In this document: positions 1 through 11,592 of the stretch, piece after piece
Layout: every line of letters begins with the position of its first letter
Position numbering within the stretch: position 1 is the stretch's first letter
DNA from: Toxorhynchites rutilus septentrionalis
Lineage: Eukaryota; Arthropoda; Insecta; Diptera; Culicidae
Length of the DNA stretch: 64,000 nt
Direction: 5' to 3'
Assembly (NCBI RefSeq): GCF_029784135.1
Contig: NC_073746.1
Span: 1,570,136 to 1,634,135, forward strand
Program-made: the position numbers and the translations under genes
The notes under the pieces: generated by a model
The model's input: the letters and a program-made list of their open reading frames with translations, nothing else
Told to the model about the DNA's origin: nothing
The model's database searches: none

Positions 1-658
1 GCAGCAGGATTTTATCGAGGCACTTTTCTCGATAGATTTGTTGGTTGATTGCCAGACCGCTCGGCTTAAACCAAGGCTTTGAAATCCCCCGGTCGGAAAT
101 GGCGATGTACAACATAACCTTTTTTTCAAACTTGTGCTTGAACTTGTATTTCACTTCAGGCGGTGTGGATGACTTGTCGCTGGAGTAGTAATTATCATTT
201 CCTGGAATATGCGTTTTGGACAGCGGAAAATAGCTTTCGTCGTTCAGAACGAAAGACGTTCCGCGGTATTTTTTGGTCATCCACCGACACTGTGATTTAA
301 CCGTCTCAATCTGCTCCTCCGTGTACTCCGGCGACCTCGTCTTCTTCCTGCAGACGATTCCTTCCATCTTGAGGGTCCGATGGATCAATACGTGGGAGCA
401 GCCATATTTCCGACCGGCGTAACGCAGGCTGGTTGTGTCCTTGATGTCAAACAGCCTTCCTCTGCTTCGTCATTATCGTCACCGGACGACCCCTTCCGAC
501 TTCCGCTCTACGTTCAGGGAACCTAGGATACGATATACCGTACTGACATGTACATTTTCTTCCTTAAAATGTGCCACCGTGAACTTTTTTCCTTGCTGGA
601 AATGCGTTTCGTAGAACCGTACAATGCGTTCGCGGAGCACGTGCTGTTTCGACGCCAT
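1..658 (-). pseudogene. DD37E (ITmD37E-type) mariner transposase, broken and cut by window edge
   Basis: Cut-and-paste transposase relic of the Tc1/mariner superfamily. The start is the ATG at 656-658, beginning MASKQHVLRERIV, followed by a helix-turn-helix DNA-binding region. The frame is lost near 480. It resumes in a second frame with a GRGRPVTIM-like hinge and then in a third frame with the catalytic core, where FVLNDESYF carries the first catalytic Asp, followed by GNDNYYSSD, TPPEVKYKFK and PSGLAINQ. These blocks match the mosquito ITmD37E group as I know it. The second Asp and the Glu lie beyond the window. At least two frameshifts make it non-functional. Family assignment is by motif recall, supported by the second copy at 5.7-6.5 kb. 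Confidence 0.75.
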
Positions 659-1171
659 CTTTGCTTTGACTAAATTCGAACTAGCAAAACCAAAGACGCC
701 TACTGTTTCTAGGGAGCCCAAAGAGCAATTTTCTTGGAGGAAGAAAATTTTACGCTCTTTATTTGAGTTACTGAAAGGTATTGAAAAAAATCTCATTTTT
801 TATTTAACACCCGTTAAAATAAAAGAGCTTGATTAGTAGATCACAGTAGATCATGAAAAGTCCAAATCTATGATGGCCACAGTCACAATATAGCAAATTA
901 CTTTATTAAACGGTTTTATTCAGCTTGAACTGTTTGTATTTCGGTAGGGTTGTCCCACATTATTAGGAATTTGACCAATAGGAAATGACCGAATTTATAA
1001 AACACATTTATCTCTGCTGCTGTCTATGAAATGGTTTGATTAATAGAATGCAATACAATGGTTTTATTGTAGAGAAATATTCTAAAGAAACAGATAATAT
1101 CCTAAAAACTAGAAAATAAAATGAGTAAAAAAACTTCTAAAGTTAAACGGTTTTATTGTGACTAAATATAA

Positions 1172-1989
<818 letters not shown>

Positions 1990-2057
1990 AATGTAATAAA
2001 AGCTAGAAAATAATTAGGCAAGTAGCAGTTGGCAGTTATCACACCTCTTCTTCATTA

Positions 2058-2177
2058 GTCTAAAGCATTGATAAGACTAAAATGAAATCGTGGGACATAT
2101 GATGAAGTCGCTAATTGTGAATAATGGAAATCCAACGTGCTCCACGATTTTATTTTAGTCTTATCAATGCCCTAGAC
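2058..2177. mobile_element. 120-bp hairpin MITE flanked by TA
   Basis: Inverted arms at 2058-2093 and 2142-2177 (36 bp each) match at 33 of 36 positions. The arms begin GTCTA and contain GCATTGATAAGACTAAAAT. TA dinucleotides at 2056-2057 and 2178-2179 look like a Tc1/mariner-type target duplication. The right-hand TA is also the TA next to the Tc1 terminal repeat at 2180, so this MITE appears to have inserted exactly at the edge of the Tc1 element. Confidence 0.8.
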
Positions 2178-2402
2178 TACACTCTGCCCAACTTCTATAA
2201 GACCAGGGTATGAACTTGCTGCGTTGTGTCATTGTGAACAAACAACGCTTCAATTTATATTCTGGTGTATTTGTTTTGGTAGCTATCATACACTGCATGA
2301 TTTTCATATGTGTGTAAGCGTTGAGCGTAAACAAATGTTTTTGTGTTTTTCAAGTGTCAAGTTTTCCGTTGTATTGGTTAGTTTGATGAATAAATCTAGA
2401 AA

Positions 2403-3333
2403 ATGCCGAAAGAAAAAGTGCTCACGGATAGAGAAAAAGGACAGATCGATGCATTTCACCAAGAAAATGTTGGAATTAGAGAAATTGTTCGTCGGATTGG
2501 ACGATCCCATCGAGTAGCTCTCAATTACTTGACGAATCGTCAAGAATACGGTAAAAATAAGAAAGCTCCACGTAAATCGAAGCTTTCTGACCGGGATAAG
2601 CGGGAAATAATCAGAACAGCTTCGAATACTTGAAAATCGCTTATGCAAAAAAAAGCAATCTTTGAATTTAAATGTATCATGGGAGACAATTCGTCAAATT
2701 TTGGTAAAAAGTCCTTACATAAAGAGGGCTAAGAAGGTTGAAGCTTCTAATCTTACACCATCTCACATCGGAAGACGTCTGAGTTTTGCCAAAGCTCACA
2801 TGAATCAACAGTGGGACATGGTATGTCATGACAAAGTACGTTTACATAGAATACCTTTTGCTATAGTATACTATAACGAAAAGTTTCTCATTTTTTTTTA
2901 CTTTTAACTTCGCTAGGGTATCTACAGTGACGAAAAGAAGTTCAATTTGAATGGTCCTGATAGTTCCAACGGGTATTGGCATGATTTACGGAAGAAGGAA
3001 CAGTATTTTTCAACCAGCAATTTTGGTGGTGGCTCGTGCATGGTTTGGGTGGGATTATGTGCAACTGGAAAGCTCAAGGTAGCTTTCACATCATTCAAGG
3101 ATTACATACATGGTCTGAAATCCTCTCTCCTACCGTTTTTGCGTGGATATCAAAATAATGCTACTATTCATACAAGCAAGGAAACTAAGCAATGGATTAG
3201 GGACCAAAAACTATTTTTTTCGGACTGACCGGATCGCTCTCCAGACTTGAATCCTGTTGAAAATCTTAGGGGGATCCTTGTACGTAGAATCGACACTGAA
3301 GGAAAGCAGTACACCACGGTTGAAGAGCTCAAG
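2403..3333 (+). pseudogene. Tc1-family transposase with a 96-bp intron, degraded
   Basis: Starts at ATG 2403 (MPKEKVLTDREKGQ) and opens with a homeodomain-like HTH region (IREIVRRIGRSH). An in-frame TGA follows ASNT at about 2631, and an A-run of eight at about 2646 shifts the frame. The next exon, 2662-2820 (VSWETIRQILV to QQWDM), is followed by GTATGT and, 96 bp later, by a T-rich tract and TAG at 2916. Joining there restores YSDEKKFN, the first catalytic Asp. The second Asp motif is damaged (YQNNATIHTS where the family has QDNA), and the Glu is kept in NPVENLRG. The protein ends about 40 residues early. It is non-functional. Confidence 0.85.
2821..2916 (+). other. Probable spliceosomal intron in Tc1 transposase
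   Basis: It begins GTATGTCATG and ends with a long T-run and CTAG. The coding match to Tc1 stops exactly at QQWDM and resumes at YSDEKK on the other side. The second copy, on the minus strand near 43.4 kb, carries a related insert at the same codon position, which supports a family intron over a private insertion. Confidence 0.7.
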
Positions 3334-3694
3334 GCACCCAATGTCCTATCTTTCGGATTATTCCCATTGCTTTTAAACGATCGGATATGGTTTGCTGAGC
3401 TACTGCAAGTGTATCTGCAAGTTCTTGTTGCGTTTGTGACGAATCTTGATCGAGTAAAGCCTCCAATTCTTCATCTTCAAACTTTTGTGGTGATTCGGAA
3501 CGTTCTTCGTTTTCCAAGTCAAAATTACCACTTTTAAATAATGCAAGCCACGCCTGACACGTTCGCCCAGTTGGAGCATGCTCACCATAAACTTCCCCCA
3601 GAATGCGATGACTTTCCGCAGTTTTTTTCTTCATATTGAAGTAATGAAGTAACACTCCCCGCAAAAACACTCTCGTTGGTACGAAAGTCGACAT
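3334..3694 (-). pseudogene. mariner transposase N-terminal fragment
   Basis: An open frame of 121 residues, MSTFVPTRVFLRG to IGHWVP, read from ATG at 3694. It contains the mariner paired-domain-like DNA-binding half: KTAESHRILGEVYGEHAPTG, CQAWLALFKSGNFDLE and LADTLAVAQQTISDRLKAMG. Full-length mariner transposases are about 345 residues; here the whole DDD domain is missing. It resembles the mauritiana-type group by recall; the subfamily is not certain. Confidence 0.8.
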
Positions 3695-3854
3695 ACTCGA
3701 AATGGCACAAAACTATGTTGTTTACGCTTGACATATACTGAAAAAGACGCGCAATGACAGCAGTTTTCCAACGAATGTCTGGAAATTTGATTCACTGGAA
3801 TAATAATCGAGTTACGCTATCTGTTGTAAAACCGAAAAAACTTACCGGCACACC
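3334..3854 (-). mobile_element. mariner (DD34D) 5' fragment with terminal repeat
   Basis: A minus-strand fragment holding the 5' end of a mariner. The outer edge reads (minus strand) GGTGTGCCGGTAAG after a TA at 3855-3856, consistent with a mariner terminal repeat. The inner edge breaks off inside the transposase at about 3334, exactly where the Tc1 sequence stops. The catalytic half is absent. Confidence 0.75.
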
Positions 3855-3885
3855 TAATACATAATATATATAAAAATTGTTTTAC

Positions 3886-4040
3886 GAATTGAGTGTGATG
3901 AGTGTGAGTGTGAACATTGTTACAATCTCCTTATATCCCATCCTTTTCCGGAGGAAGATATGTCACCCTTCTAAACTCGAGTCGACCGTGAATAATCGGT
4001 TACATATTTTATTAACCTTAGAGTTAAAGCAACATGTTAC
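3886..4040 (+). mobile_element. I-clade LINE 3'-UTR fragment
   Basis: A non-coding stretch shared with the 3' ends of LINE copies A (about 26399-26520) and B (about 30340-30470, inverted). It has GTGAACATTGTTACAAT, CCTTATATCCCATCC, a TGTCACCCTTCTAAACTCGA block and CGTGAATAATCGG. No coding part of that LINE is present here. Confidence 0.7.
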
Positions 4041-5585
4041 TAAATTCAAGTTTGAAGCCTGGTAAAATCAACGGATTAATAAAAAACCATTTTACAAATC
4101 TGACTGCCTGCTGCCTGCATCAACAGCTCATATTTAGAATTTAGAAAGACACGTTCTGTCTGTGTTTTCCTGATTGTTTGCAGAGTTTTCAGACGTTCGG
4201 TCTCTTGCATTCTACGAACGGCTAATTCTAGGTTTTATAACAGTGTTTGTCTAGGAACACGGGTATCTACCGCACTTACCTGTCGTGTTCGTTAGCGCTG
4301 TGTTCCGGAATTTCATTTTGCTAACGATCGCTTTTCTTTCAAATCGTCATTGGCAGAAATTTTGTCATCAAACAAAGATCCACCGAACAATAATCGATAA
4401 AGATATACCGAACGGACCGGAGTTACATTATCCAAAAATCGATTGAATCGTATTTTGGAATCGTCATAACTGCCCATGTTTGCATAGGAGACGTAATCAC
4501 CAACACCATTAATGTTGGGAAATCGCAATTTTGTTGTTTTTTTTTTGACTACAAGCGTAATCATGCAAATTTTCAATGAAATAATCTGCCCAGTTGAAGG
4601 ATATTATCGGCAAAAAGAGAGGAGATTTTGCGGATCAAAACATATTTCTTCCATTTGGAAAACGCTTACGTCTATTTATGCGGACAATCAATCGTTTCAG
4701 TGGACATTTTTTCGCATAGCTAGACGTAATCACCAGGTTGTCTCCTCGTCTCCTCGTCGGTAGTTTCAGTTGTTATCGGATAAAATCAAAAAGGTTTGGA
4801 AGAAATTTACTGATATGTCTGGAAAAAGGTGCTCTGGATTTGTTGCGAGTCTATGATAGTACTGTTTCCTGGATACTCTGGGATATGATAAGAAAAGCAG
4901 GTACGTGTTTTTTCAATTGATTGAATTTGTAAAGGCACTTCGCAATGTTCGTAATTTTAGGAACATGATTTACCCATATCACGATCAATCGCGTAAAGAT
5001 GGTAGAGTGACTTACACCAACGGTATGAGTAAATGCTGAGTATGTGGAATAATTCGATGTCGAATCCGAGTAGCTATAATGCTATGAACCAATATTATTT
5101 TAATTTTGCTACTGATCTTATTATTTCATTATCTACCTGAAGATTCAAATGTAGAAATTTAGGTATTTATAACATTAAAAACACAATTGCTTCTCTTTGT
5201 TCATCGCAGTGTACAGAAAATAGTTATTATATGAGTAGTGTTTTAATGGTTTCTTATATTCATCTATTAGGAAACACTAAGTAACAAGACACTTTCGTGA
5301 CAGGCATGTATGGACTCTACAAAGAATATAATTCAAATGTAGATTTAGCTTATAGCACATAGTACTTATAATTGTTGATTTTCGAACGATGTATGAAAGC
5401 AGTATGGAACTACGTCTGTTAGGTGGACAAACAGTGATTTTTCGGAAACGTTTTTTCAAAATTGCTCAAATGTTTTCGAACAAAGAATGTTTGTTTGCAT
5501 GTTGGGCAAACGTATTACATTGCATAGAATGCAAAACGGCGAAAAAGTCGATTTTGTTCATTTTGTCGCTTACGCTTACGTCTTA
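4041..5585. other. No confident gene; one intron-like junction
   Basis: About 1.5 kb without a recognisable protein. A candidate 60-bp intron at 4901-4960 (AAAAGCAG|GTACGT ... TTTTAG|GAAC) is the only gene-like signal. An 87-residue minus-strand frame at 4313-4576 looks protein-like in composition, but I recognise nothing in it. Confidence 0.4.
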
Positions 5586-5588
5586 CGT

Positions 5589-5631
5589 GTGTCACATCAA
5601 ATTGCATCACGGAAAAAACGCTGTAGAAATT
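5589..5631. repeat. Terminal inverted repeat (left) of DD37E element
   Basis: Starts within TGTGTCACATCAAATT and runs to GCTGTAGAAATT. It is the reverse complement of about 6620-6663. Confidence 0.85.
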
Positions 5632-5698
5632 CGCCCAGTAGACCGATCCTTTTGAAAATTTTAGACAGTAAAATAAAAACTATTAAAAACTATTATTA

Positions 5699-6516
5699 TT
5701 ATTCCGGCGCGTTGGGCGGGTTCATTTCCTTTGGCACGAAGGTGACCCCGTTGGCTTCGTACCACTCCAACACGTCCTTTGAATAGTGGCACGAAGCGAG
5801 ATCCGGCCAGAAGATGGTCGGGCCCTCGTGCTGCTTCAATAGTGGTAGTAAGCGCTTCTGTAGGCACTCCTTAAGGTAAAACTGCCCGTATACCGTGCCG
5901 GTCATCACGAAGGGGGCGCTCCGCTTTCCGCAAGAGCAGATCGCTTGACACACCATGTACTTTTTGGCAAACTTGGATAGTTTCTGCTTGCAAATCTCCT
6001 CCGGAACGCTGAATTTGTCCTCTGCGGAGAAGAACAACAGCCCGGCAGCTGACGAAAGTCCGCTTTGACGTAGGTTTCGTCGTCCAGACAATGCGGCTTC
6101 GTCAGCATTTCGGTGTACAGCTTCCGGGCTCGCGTCTTCCCCACCATGTTTTGCCTTTCGTCGCGGTTAGGAGCCTTCTGAACCTTGTATGTACGCAGGC
6201 CCTCCCGCTGCTTGGTCCGCTGGACGAATGAACTTGACAAATTCAGCTTATTGGCGACATCCCGGACCGAACTTCTCGGATCACGTCTAAACTGCTTAAC
6301 TACGCGCTTGTGATCTTTTTCACTGACGGAGCATCCATTTTTGCCGTTCTTCACCTTCCGGTCGATGGTTAGGTTCTCGAAGTATCGTTTTAGTACTCTG
6401 CTGACCGTGGATTGGACGATTCCCAGCATCTTACCGATGTCCCGATGTGACAACTCCGGATTCTCGAAATGAGTGCGCAGGATTAATTCACGACGCTCTT
6501 TTTCGTTCGACGACAT
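5699..6516 (-). pseudogene. DD37E mariner transposase, frameshifted and lacking the final Glu
   Basis: Starts at ATG 6516 (MSSNEKERRELIL). An HTH half (HRDIGKMLGIVQSTVSRVLKR) is followed by a second HTH (DVANKLNLSSSFVQRT). The catalytic core has LDDETYVKADF (first Asp), then a frameshift near 6050 and the second block (YMVCQAICSCGKRSAPFV, FWPDLASCHYSKDVL with the second Asp, VPKEMNPPNAPE). The reading frame ends right after NAPE. Family members continue with LRPIE, which would place the Glu 37 residues after the second Asp. The third catalytic residue and the C-terminus are therefore deleted. Confidence 0.85.
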
Positions 6517-6619
6517 TTTTCCAAATTTACGAAAAATTGACAGTGAAGCATGGCCAACGTGATCTATACACTCTTATCTGATTATAAGCGAAAGCTGAAG
6601 ATATAATTCCTGAAAATTA

Positions 6620-6663
6620 AATTTCTACAGCGTTTTTTCCGTGATGCAATTTGATGTGACACA
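6620..6663. repeat. Terminal inverted repeat (right) of DD37E element
   Basis: Begins AATTTCTACAGCG and ends GATGTGACACA. It is the perfect reverse complement of the left repeat over its inner ~40 bases. Confidence 0.85.
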
Positions 6664-6669
6664 TCCTTT

Positions 6670-9490
6670 AAGAAGGGAAGCGCTGTTTAGTCAGGGACAT
6701 GAGTCCGGCTCAAGCGTAAGAATGACAATCGATAGCGATCTCTCGTGATGATTGATTGTTGTAGTTCTCCAAACTTGTTCTATCTATAGCATTTTGTTTA
6801 TTTTTGGATGTCTGGATCTTTTTTTTTGCAGAGTAAAATTATATTGTCCTTCAGTTGTAGTTAGTTTGTATGAAATAAAATTATCCAAATATTCTTTCTA
6901 GACACATAACTTTTTTTTATTTTTTATTTGTTTATTATTATAAAAAAATGTTAAGTTCGGCGAAATTGCATACACTGAATTTCTTTCTTTTACCATTATC
7001 TTAAAGATGCGCTAGCATCTAAACTTTCCCTAAGAAGTTCCCATAACGATATTCATTGGAAGAACCGAGAACCTGTTCGATATTAATCATATATGATTTA
7101 AATAGACAAAAATAATGTTGGTGGCATGTAAAACTGAAATACCCAGTTGCCATCGGGTAACTAACGGTGAGAAGGTTGGTGGAATTTGTTCAGCATTGTT
7201 GGTATGACGACGATTCTGTATTTCCTAATAACCTGTCTGTTAATTTACTAAACCAAAATCTCAACATCACTAACAATTCACTCCTAATTGTTTCTTTATT
7301 CCATCCTATTTGGCACATCATTTACTTCTTCAATGCAACGTTAACGAAGCCGTCGTTCAAACACCCAGCGCCCGATCCAAATGATATCGAAATTTAGTAG
7401 CTCTGAATGTGAAACCTGGTGCATTGCGGCGAAGCTCAACTGCAATCAATCATTTCACACAGCACAGTAAACAATGCACCGCAACTCGCTCAGTGAAAAA
7501 CGCCCCACAACGTCTGTCATCCCAAACAAATGATGAGCGGAAAACCTTGCTTCACCTGTCGCCGTTCGGCCGGACGGATGCTGCGCAAGGACCGTCTTTT
7601 TTTCTTGGCACCCATCGGCTTTCTATCCCTCCTTCGTACAATATATTTATTGTGTCAGCTACCGGAAACAATCATTTACATGTTTTAATATATTTTGACA
7701 AGTGAAATTATTCGCGCTGTACTTCGTCGCGTTTCCGTCATCCAACACCCAGTTTGAGACGAAATTTATTCTAGATGTTATTTATAGACTCGATATTTTA
7801 TGCTCTCCCTCGAACATGATGAAGAATAAGTCCGCACCCAGTAGGTAGTCATTTTTGCGGACAATTTTCTAGAACAACGTCTCCTCCAAAGCGCATACGG
7901 AATTATCGGGAATCGTTAGTCAGTCTGGCTGCCATCGTCTGTCCCAATTCGCTACCGTTCTTCGGATAAGCGCGCGTGTATGTGTGTGCGTGCGTGTGTG
8001 TGTGTGTGTGTGTGTGCGTCGGGTTCTTCCACTTCTTCGGAGACGAGGTTAGCTCAGCTAGAAGTAATTATCTTAATGAATCGGGAATGAAAAGGCAAAG
8101 GTTAGATTTCCTTGTAATGCTGATTGAAAATGCGGCATGGAGGGTTGTTTGTCCCAGACATCGTGAAAGGAATGACGACTGACGGCGGAAAGGGTATGCG
8201 AAAGCGGAAAAATAAACCCACGATACACACTTTTCCTAACAACGCAGAATCCTTTTAGTTTATTAATGCCGTACATATCTCCTTGGGAAAGATAAACATT
8301 CACACACATGGTAACACTTGCTATCCGAGATCTCCAGCGACGGGTCGGGGAAATGAAAATTGAGCGACTAAACACAAATACATCTCAGAACAAATAAAAA
8401 TCGTTGATAAATTATTCATCCGTAGAAATTCCATCCTTTTGCTTTCGTACGCTGCTCGCAGAAGGGATCCCACATCTTCGGCTGGCCCCACACAGCATCC
8501 TTCCGCTGCCGCTTTCGACCCCTTTCCGCACATAACTTGTCTCCTTTTATTTAATCATTTTTTGTTCGCATTATTATCCTGCTTGCTCGTGCCTCATCAC
8601 ATACATGCACCAGAATCACTCATGTCACACAAAAAAAAACATCTTTTCACCGTCATCAACATCAGCAGCGTCATCTTCGTAGTGATCCTTGGAACATATT
8701 TCTCGGAAGCCTTCTACGACAGTGCGCCAATCTCCAAGGAAAAACTACCGTCCCGGCGGTGGGTGGGAAGGATTGAATAGAGGCTTCCACACAAAGAAGA
8801 CGCTTTGTATTCGACTGTTTTCGCTGTGTTGGTGCTCCACATGACATCGGTGCGGTGCTTTCGTCTCCGGGATTATGAGCATCCGGCATGAATTCAGAGA
8901 GAGAGAGAAAGAAAGAGAAATGCCATTTCATTGTTGGTTTCCGGGAGTCCTCGCTGCCGATCGCGGGGGTGTGGTAAAGTGGGAGCCAGTCCATACAAAG
9001 CCGCAAACATAAATGGAACTCTGAAGGCGGCAGTACATAAGGAAGAAAGCAGTCCGCTGAAAGTCCGTTGTCAAAGCTGCCGGGGATTGAATTGGGAGAT
9101 GGGCTGGGGGAAGTTGGGTGGGAGTTGCTGTGGGAAATTCGACCCTGTGTGGGTGTGGGTCCAGTGGTCTATCTGTTGTCGGTTGACGTATGTTGGAAAG
9201 GAATCTTAATTTTGATGTAATATTTAGTTTTGAAAATACGTTTGAACTACTGCCAATCAGGTTTCGTTGTTGTGATACTTGGGTTTTGAAACTGAATTAG
9301 CACATTTCAAGCGACTGAAACTGAAAAATGTAAAAATTTCACACAGCAATTGAATACTCAATCTTTATACATAACAGACGATTGCCCATAAAACAAGACG
9401 AACTTTGAAGCAATCAAATATAGCTTACAAGCTATAGAACTTATCTACTTATCCGAGTATATTCTCCACGAAATTCTTAACATAATATCA
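6670..9490. other. Low-copy-looking non-coding region
   Basis: No transposon protein, LTR or terminal repeat is seen. From about 7400 the sequence is GC-richer with short homopolymer and purine runs (for example GA-rich at about 8898-8917). The short open frames here do not resemble proteins I know. It may be intronic or regulatory DNA of a gene outside the window. Confidence 0.5.
7971..8018. repeat. (GT)n microsatellite
   Basis: An imperfect CG/TG start followed by an uninterrupted GTGTGT tract of about 20 bases. Confidence 0.9.
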
Positions 9491-9496
9491 GAATTT

Positions 9497-10410
9497 GTGC
9501 CGAAGAAAAGAAGACGAGGAAATTCAACCAGCAAATATCCTATTTGGTACAATTTTCAAATAAGAAATTTAAACAATAGAAAACAAAAAATACAAAATGG
9601 ACGAAGTAATCAAAATTTACTGGAATATCAGAATATTTCCCAAAAACTAAACTTTTCCATTGAAAGTGCACATGGAGAGTATAATAAAAAGGTCGAAACT
9701 GAAGTCATGTCCGAAGAAATTCTTTAATAACGTAAAGTCTAAGTTCAAAAGCAATAGCTTTCCATCGCAGATGCATCTCGATGAAGATGTAGGAAATTCT
9801 TCGAACAAAATTTGTAATCTTTTGGCAAATTTCTTTCAGAAAGTAGATACTACATTTTCCGAACAAAATCACGATCGGGACCACATTCCATTTTTATCGG
9901 AATATCCAAATGACATATCGGTGAACTATCTTTCACAACAAGAAATATGCCATGCATTAAAGAAATTAGACGGAACGAAAGGACCAGAACCTAACGGATT
10001 AGCACCTGTATTTCTGAAGAACCTGGCAGAGGACCTCACCTTTTCCTTACATTGTATTTTCAATATGCCACTACAAACTGGAATATTCCCAGAGAAATGG
10101 AAACAATATTTTTTTGTATCTATCTGTGAATCAAGCGCTAAGTCTGACTTACGTGATTATCGTGGAAATGCCATTATCTCTTGTATTCCTAAACTATTCG
10201 AAGCAATAGTGAATGAAAAAGTCTTGTTGGAAGACTGTAAAGAATAGAATAACGTGTGTGCAACATGGCTTCTTCAAAGGCCGCTCAACTGCAACTAATC
10301 TGTTGTCATTTCTGACTTTTATTTTGAATCCAATGGAAAATGACAAACACGTAGAAGCTCGCTACACTGTCTTCAGTAAAGCATTTGACCGCAAAGTTTT
10401 TGTTCTCTTT
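9497..10410 (+). pseudogene. Jockey-group LINE reverse transcriptase relic
   Basis: Pieces of a non-LTR retrotransposon ORF2 in three frames. The linker before the RT (RNLNNRKQKIQNG) is followed by RT fingers (EICHALKKLDGTKGPEPNGLAP, LQTGIFPEKWKQ, DLRDYRGNAIISCIPKLFEAI) and then QHGFFKGRSTATNLLSFL up to a motif A relic, YTVFSKAFDR. The first catalytic Asp of motif A is replaced by Val (normally YTDFSKAFD). Frames change at about 9725 and 10240, and homology ends at about 10410. No YADD box is present. Confidence 0.75.
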
Positions 10411-10483
10411 ATTTCAGAAAAAATCTACCTTAAAAACTATAATATCAACAAAACTTTTGTCAAAGAATGAAATGTAGGAAATG

Positions 10484-10701
10484 TCTCTCTCTCTCTTTAT
10501 ATATATATATATATATATATACATATATAAATTTCCTGTTGGTTTGTGTGCGCGTTAAAAACTCGAAAAGTACGGAACCGATAGAGCTCAAACTATGATA
10601 CAATATACAAAACAACCATAACAACATAAAAAAAAGGAAAAATTCAACTCAACCATGCAACCACAATGTGCCACAGCAAAGCGTGGCAGGGTACATCTAG
10701 T
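10484..10701 (+). mobile_element. Helitron-like 3' fragment with terminal hairpin
   Basis: A TC run and TA array (10498-10529) lead into GTACGGAACCGATAGAGCTC. The far end carries an inverted repeat, TGCCAC (10669-10674) and GTGGCA (10683-10688), with an 8-base loop. CTAG at 10697-10700, followed by T, lies 8 bases further on. A hairpin shortly before CTRR-T is the hallmark of Helitron 3' ends. No Rep/helicase is present, so it is a non-autonomous copy if the class is right. Confidence 0.55.
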
Positions 10702-11152
10702 TAAAATTAAAAAAAATATCGAACAAGTTTTTTCAAAAAAAAAAAAAGGGGAAAATTGAAAACTCAAATTCTGTTTGTAAATTTCATGAATAGTTCGTAC
10801 AATCACCAACAAGTCACAAGTCAATTTTGAATTTTTTCTTTGGAAAAATACTATTAATGTTCTGCTCGTAACATTTTTGCGTATATATTATCGCGATTGA
10901 CATGTTCTGCAAAGTTTTTTCTTCTAATAAAATGTCAAGACGTGCCAAACGCAAAAATGTTACTAGTAAACAGTATTTTTCAGGAGTCTCCATTAGAGAT
11001 GAAACGGATATCCGGTAACTATCTGGATCAAAGAATCAGGGTTTTGAATATTATTTTTTTTTATAAAACTAAAGTTCAGTAAATTCACCTTTAAAAATGG
11101 AGTGTTAGCAATTTGAATCATGCGTAGAAACTTGATTCATATTCCGAACACT

Positions 11153-11157
11153 AATTT
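11153..11157. repeat. Target-site duplication, left
   Basis: AATTT, repeated at 17855-17859. Five bases is the usual BEL/Pao length. Confidence 0.85.
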
Positions 11158-11518
11158 TGTTCGAGACGAGATTACGGTAAGCCTAATCGCGACAACGTTT
11201 GCGTAAAAGCGCCTAAAATTCGCGGCTAAATTCGACACCGAGAATGACACGTATTCCGACAGTATTCTTCCAAAGATGACGAGAAGCAAAAGAACGTGTT
11301 ATAGGTTCAACTGGTTTGTTCAAAGTGAACGTATATTTCGTATACTTATTTTGTGACTGGTGGTCAAGCGCGGCAAAGAACTAAAAGTCGATAGTGCTGG
11401 ACAAAGGCTATTGATTTGGTATCGATTATCCTATTATCTGTTCAATTTGAGGCAATAATCTTTTAGGGTGGTGCGCGAAATATTGGATTCCAATTATTTT
11501 TTAACTATGGTTTGAACA
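11158..11518 (-). repeat. BEL copy 1 3' LTR
   Basis: On the plus strand it reads TGTTCGAGACGAG ... GGTTTGAACA. It is identical to 17494-17854 except for one A/C difference in TATACTT(A/C)TTTTG. Confidence 0.97.
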
Positions 11519-11592
11519 TGCCGGCCACCTTGAAAAGTATTTTCAATATTTACAATCTAGTTTACAAGAATTCATTTTTTATTCAATTTTTT

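Larger units (their letters stand above)
2180..3333 (+). mobile_element. Tc1-like element, 3' truncated
   Basis: The 5' terminal repeat starts CACTCTGCCCAACTTCTATA at 2180 after a TA. Near-identical ends occur at 42653 and, inverted, at 55186, where they bound a second copy of the family. A transposase relic follows. The 3' end and its terminal repeat are missing: homology stops at about 3333, where an opposite-strand mariner fragment begins. Confidence 0.85.
5586..6668 (-). mobile_element. DD37E (ITmD37E-type) mariner with both terminal repeats, internally deleted
   Basis: About 40-bp inverted repeats lie at about 5589-5631 and about 6620-6663 and share TGTGTCACATCAAATTGC, ATCACGGAAAAAACG and CTGTAGAAATT. 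The outermost few bases diverge. TA dinucleotides occur at 5584-5585 and 6669-6670. The ~1.08-kb body holds a damaged transposase that stops just before its catalytic Glu, so this is a non-autonomous derivative that could only move if a transposase were supplied in trans. Confidence 0.8.

Noticed and set aside
7409..9209. Several 60-110-residue frames
   Set aside because: They overlap on both strands, have no domain or splice support, and include microsatellite sequence.
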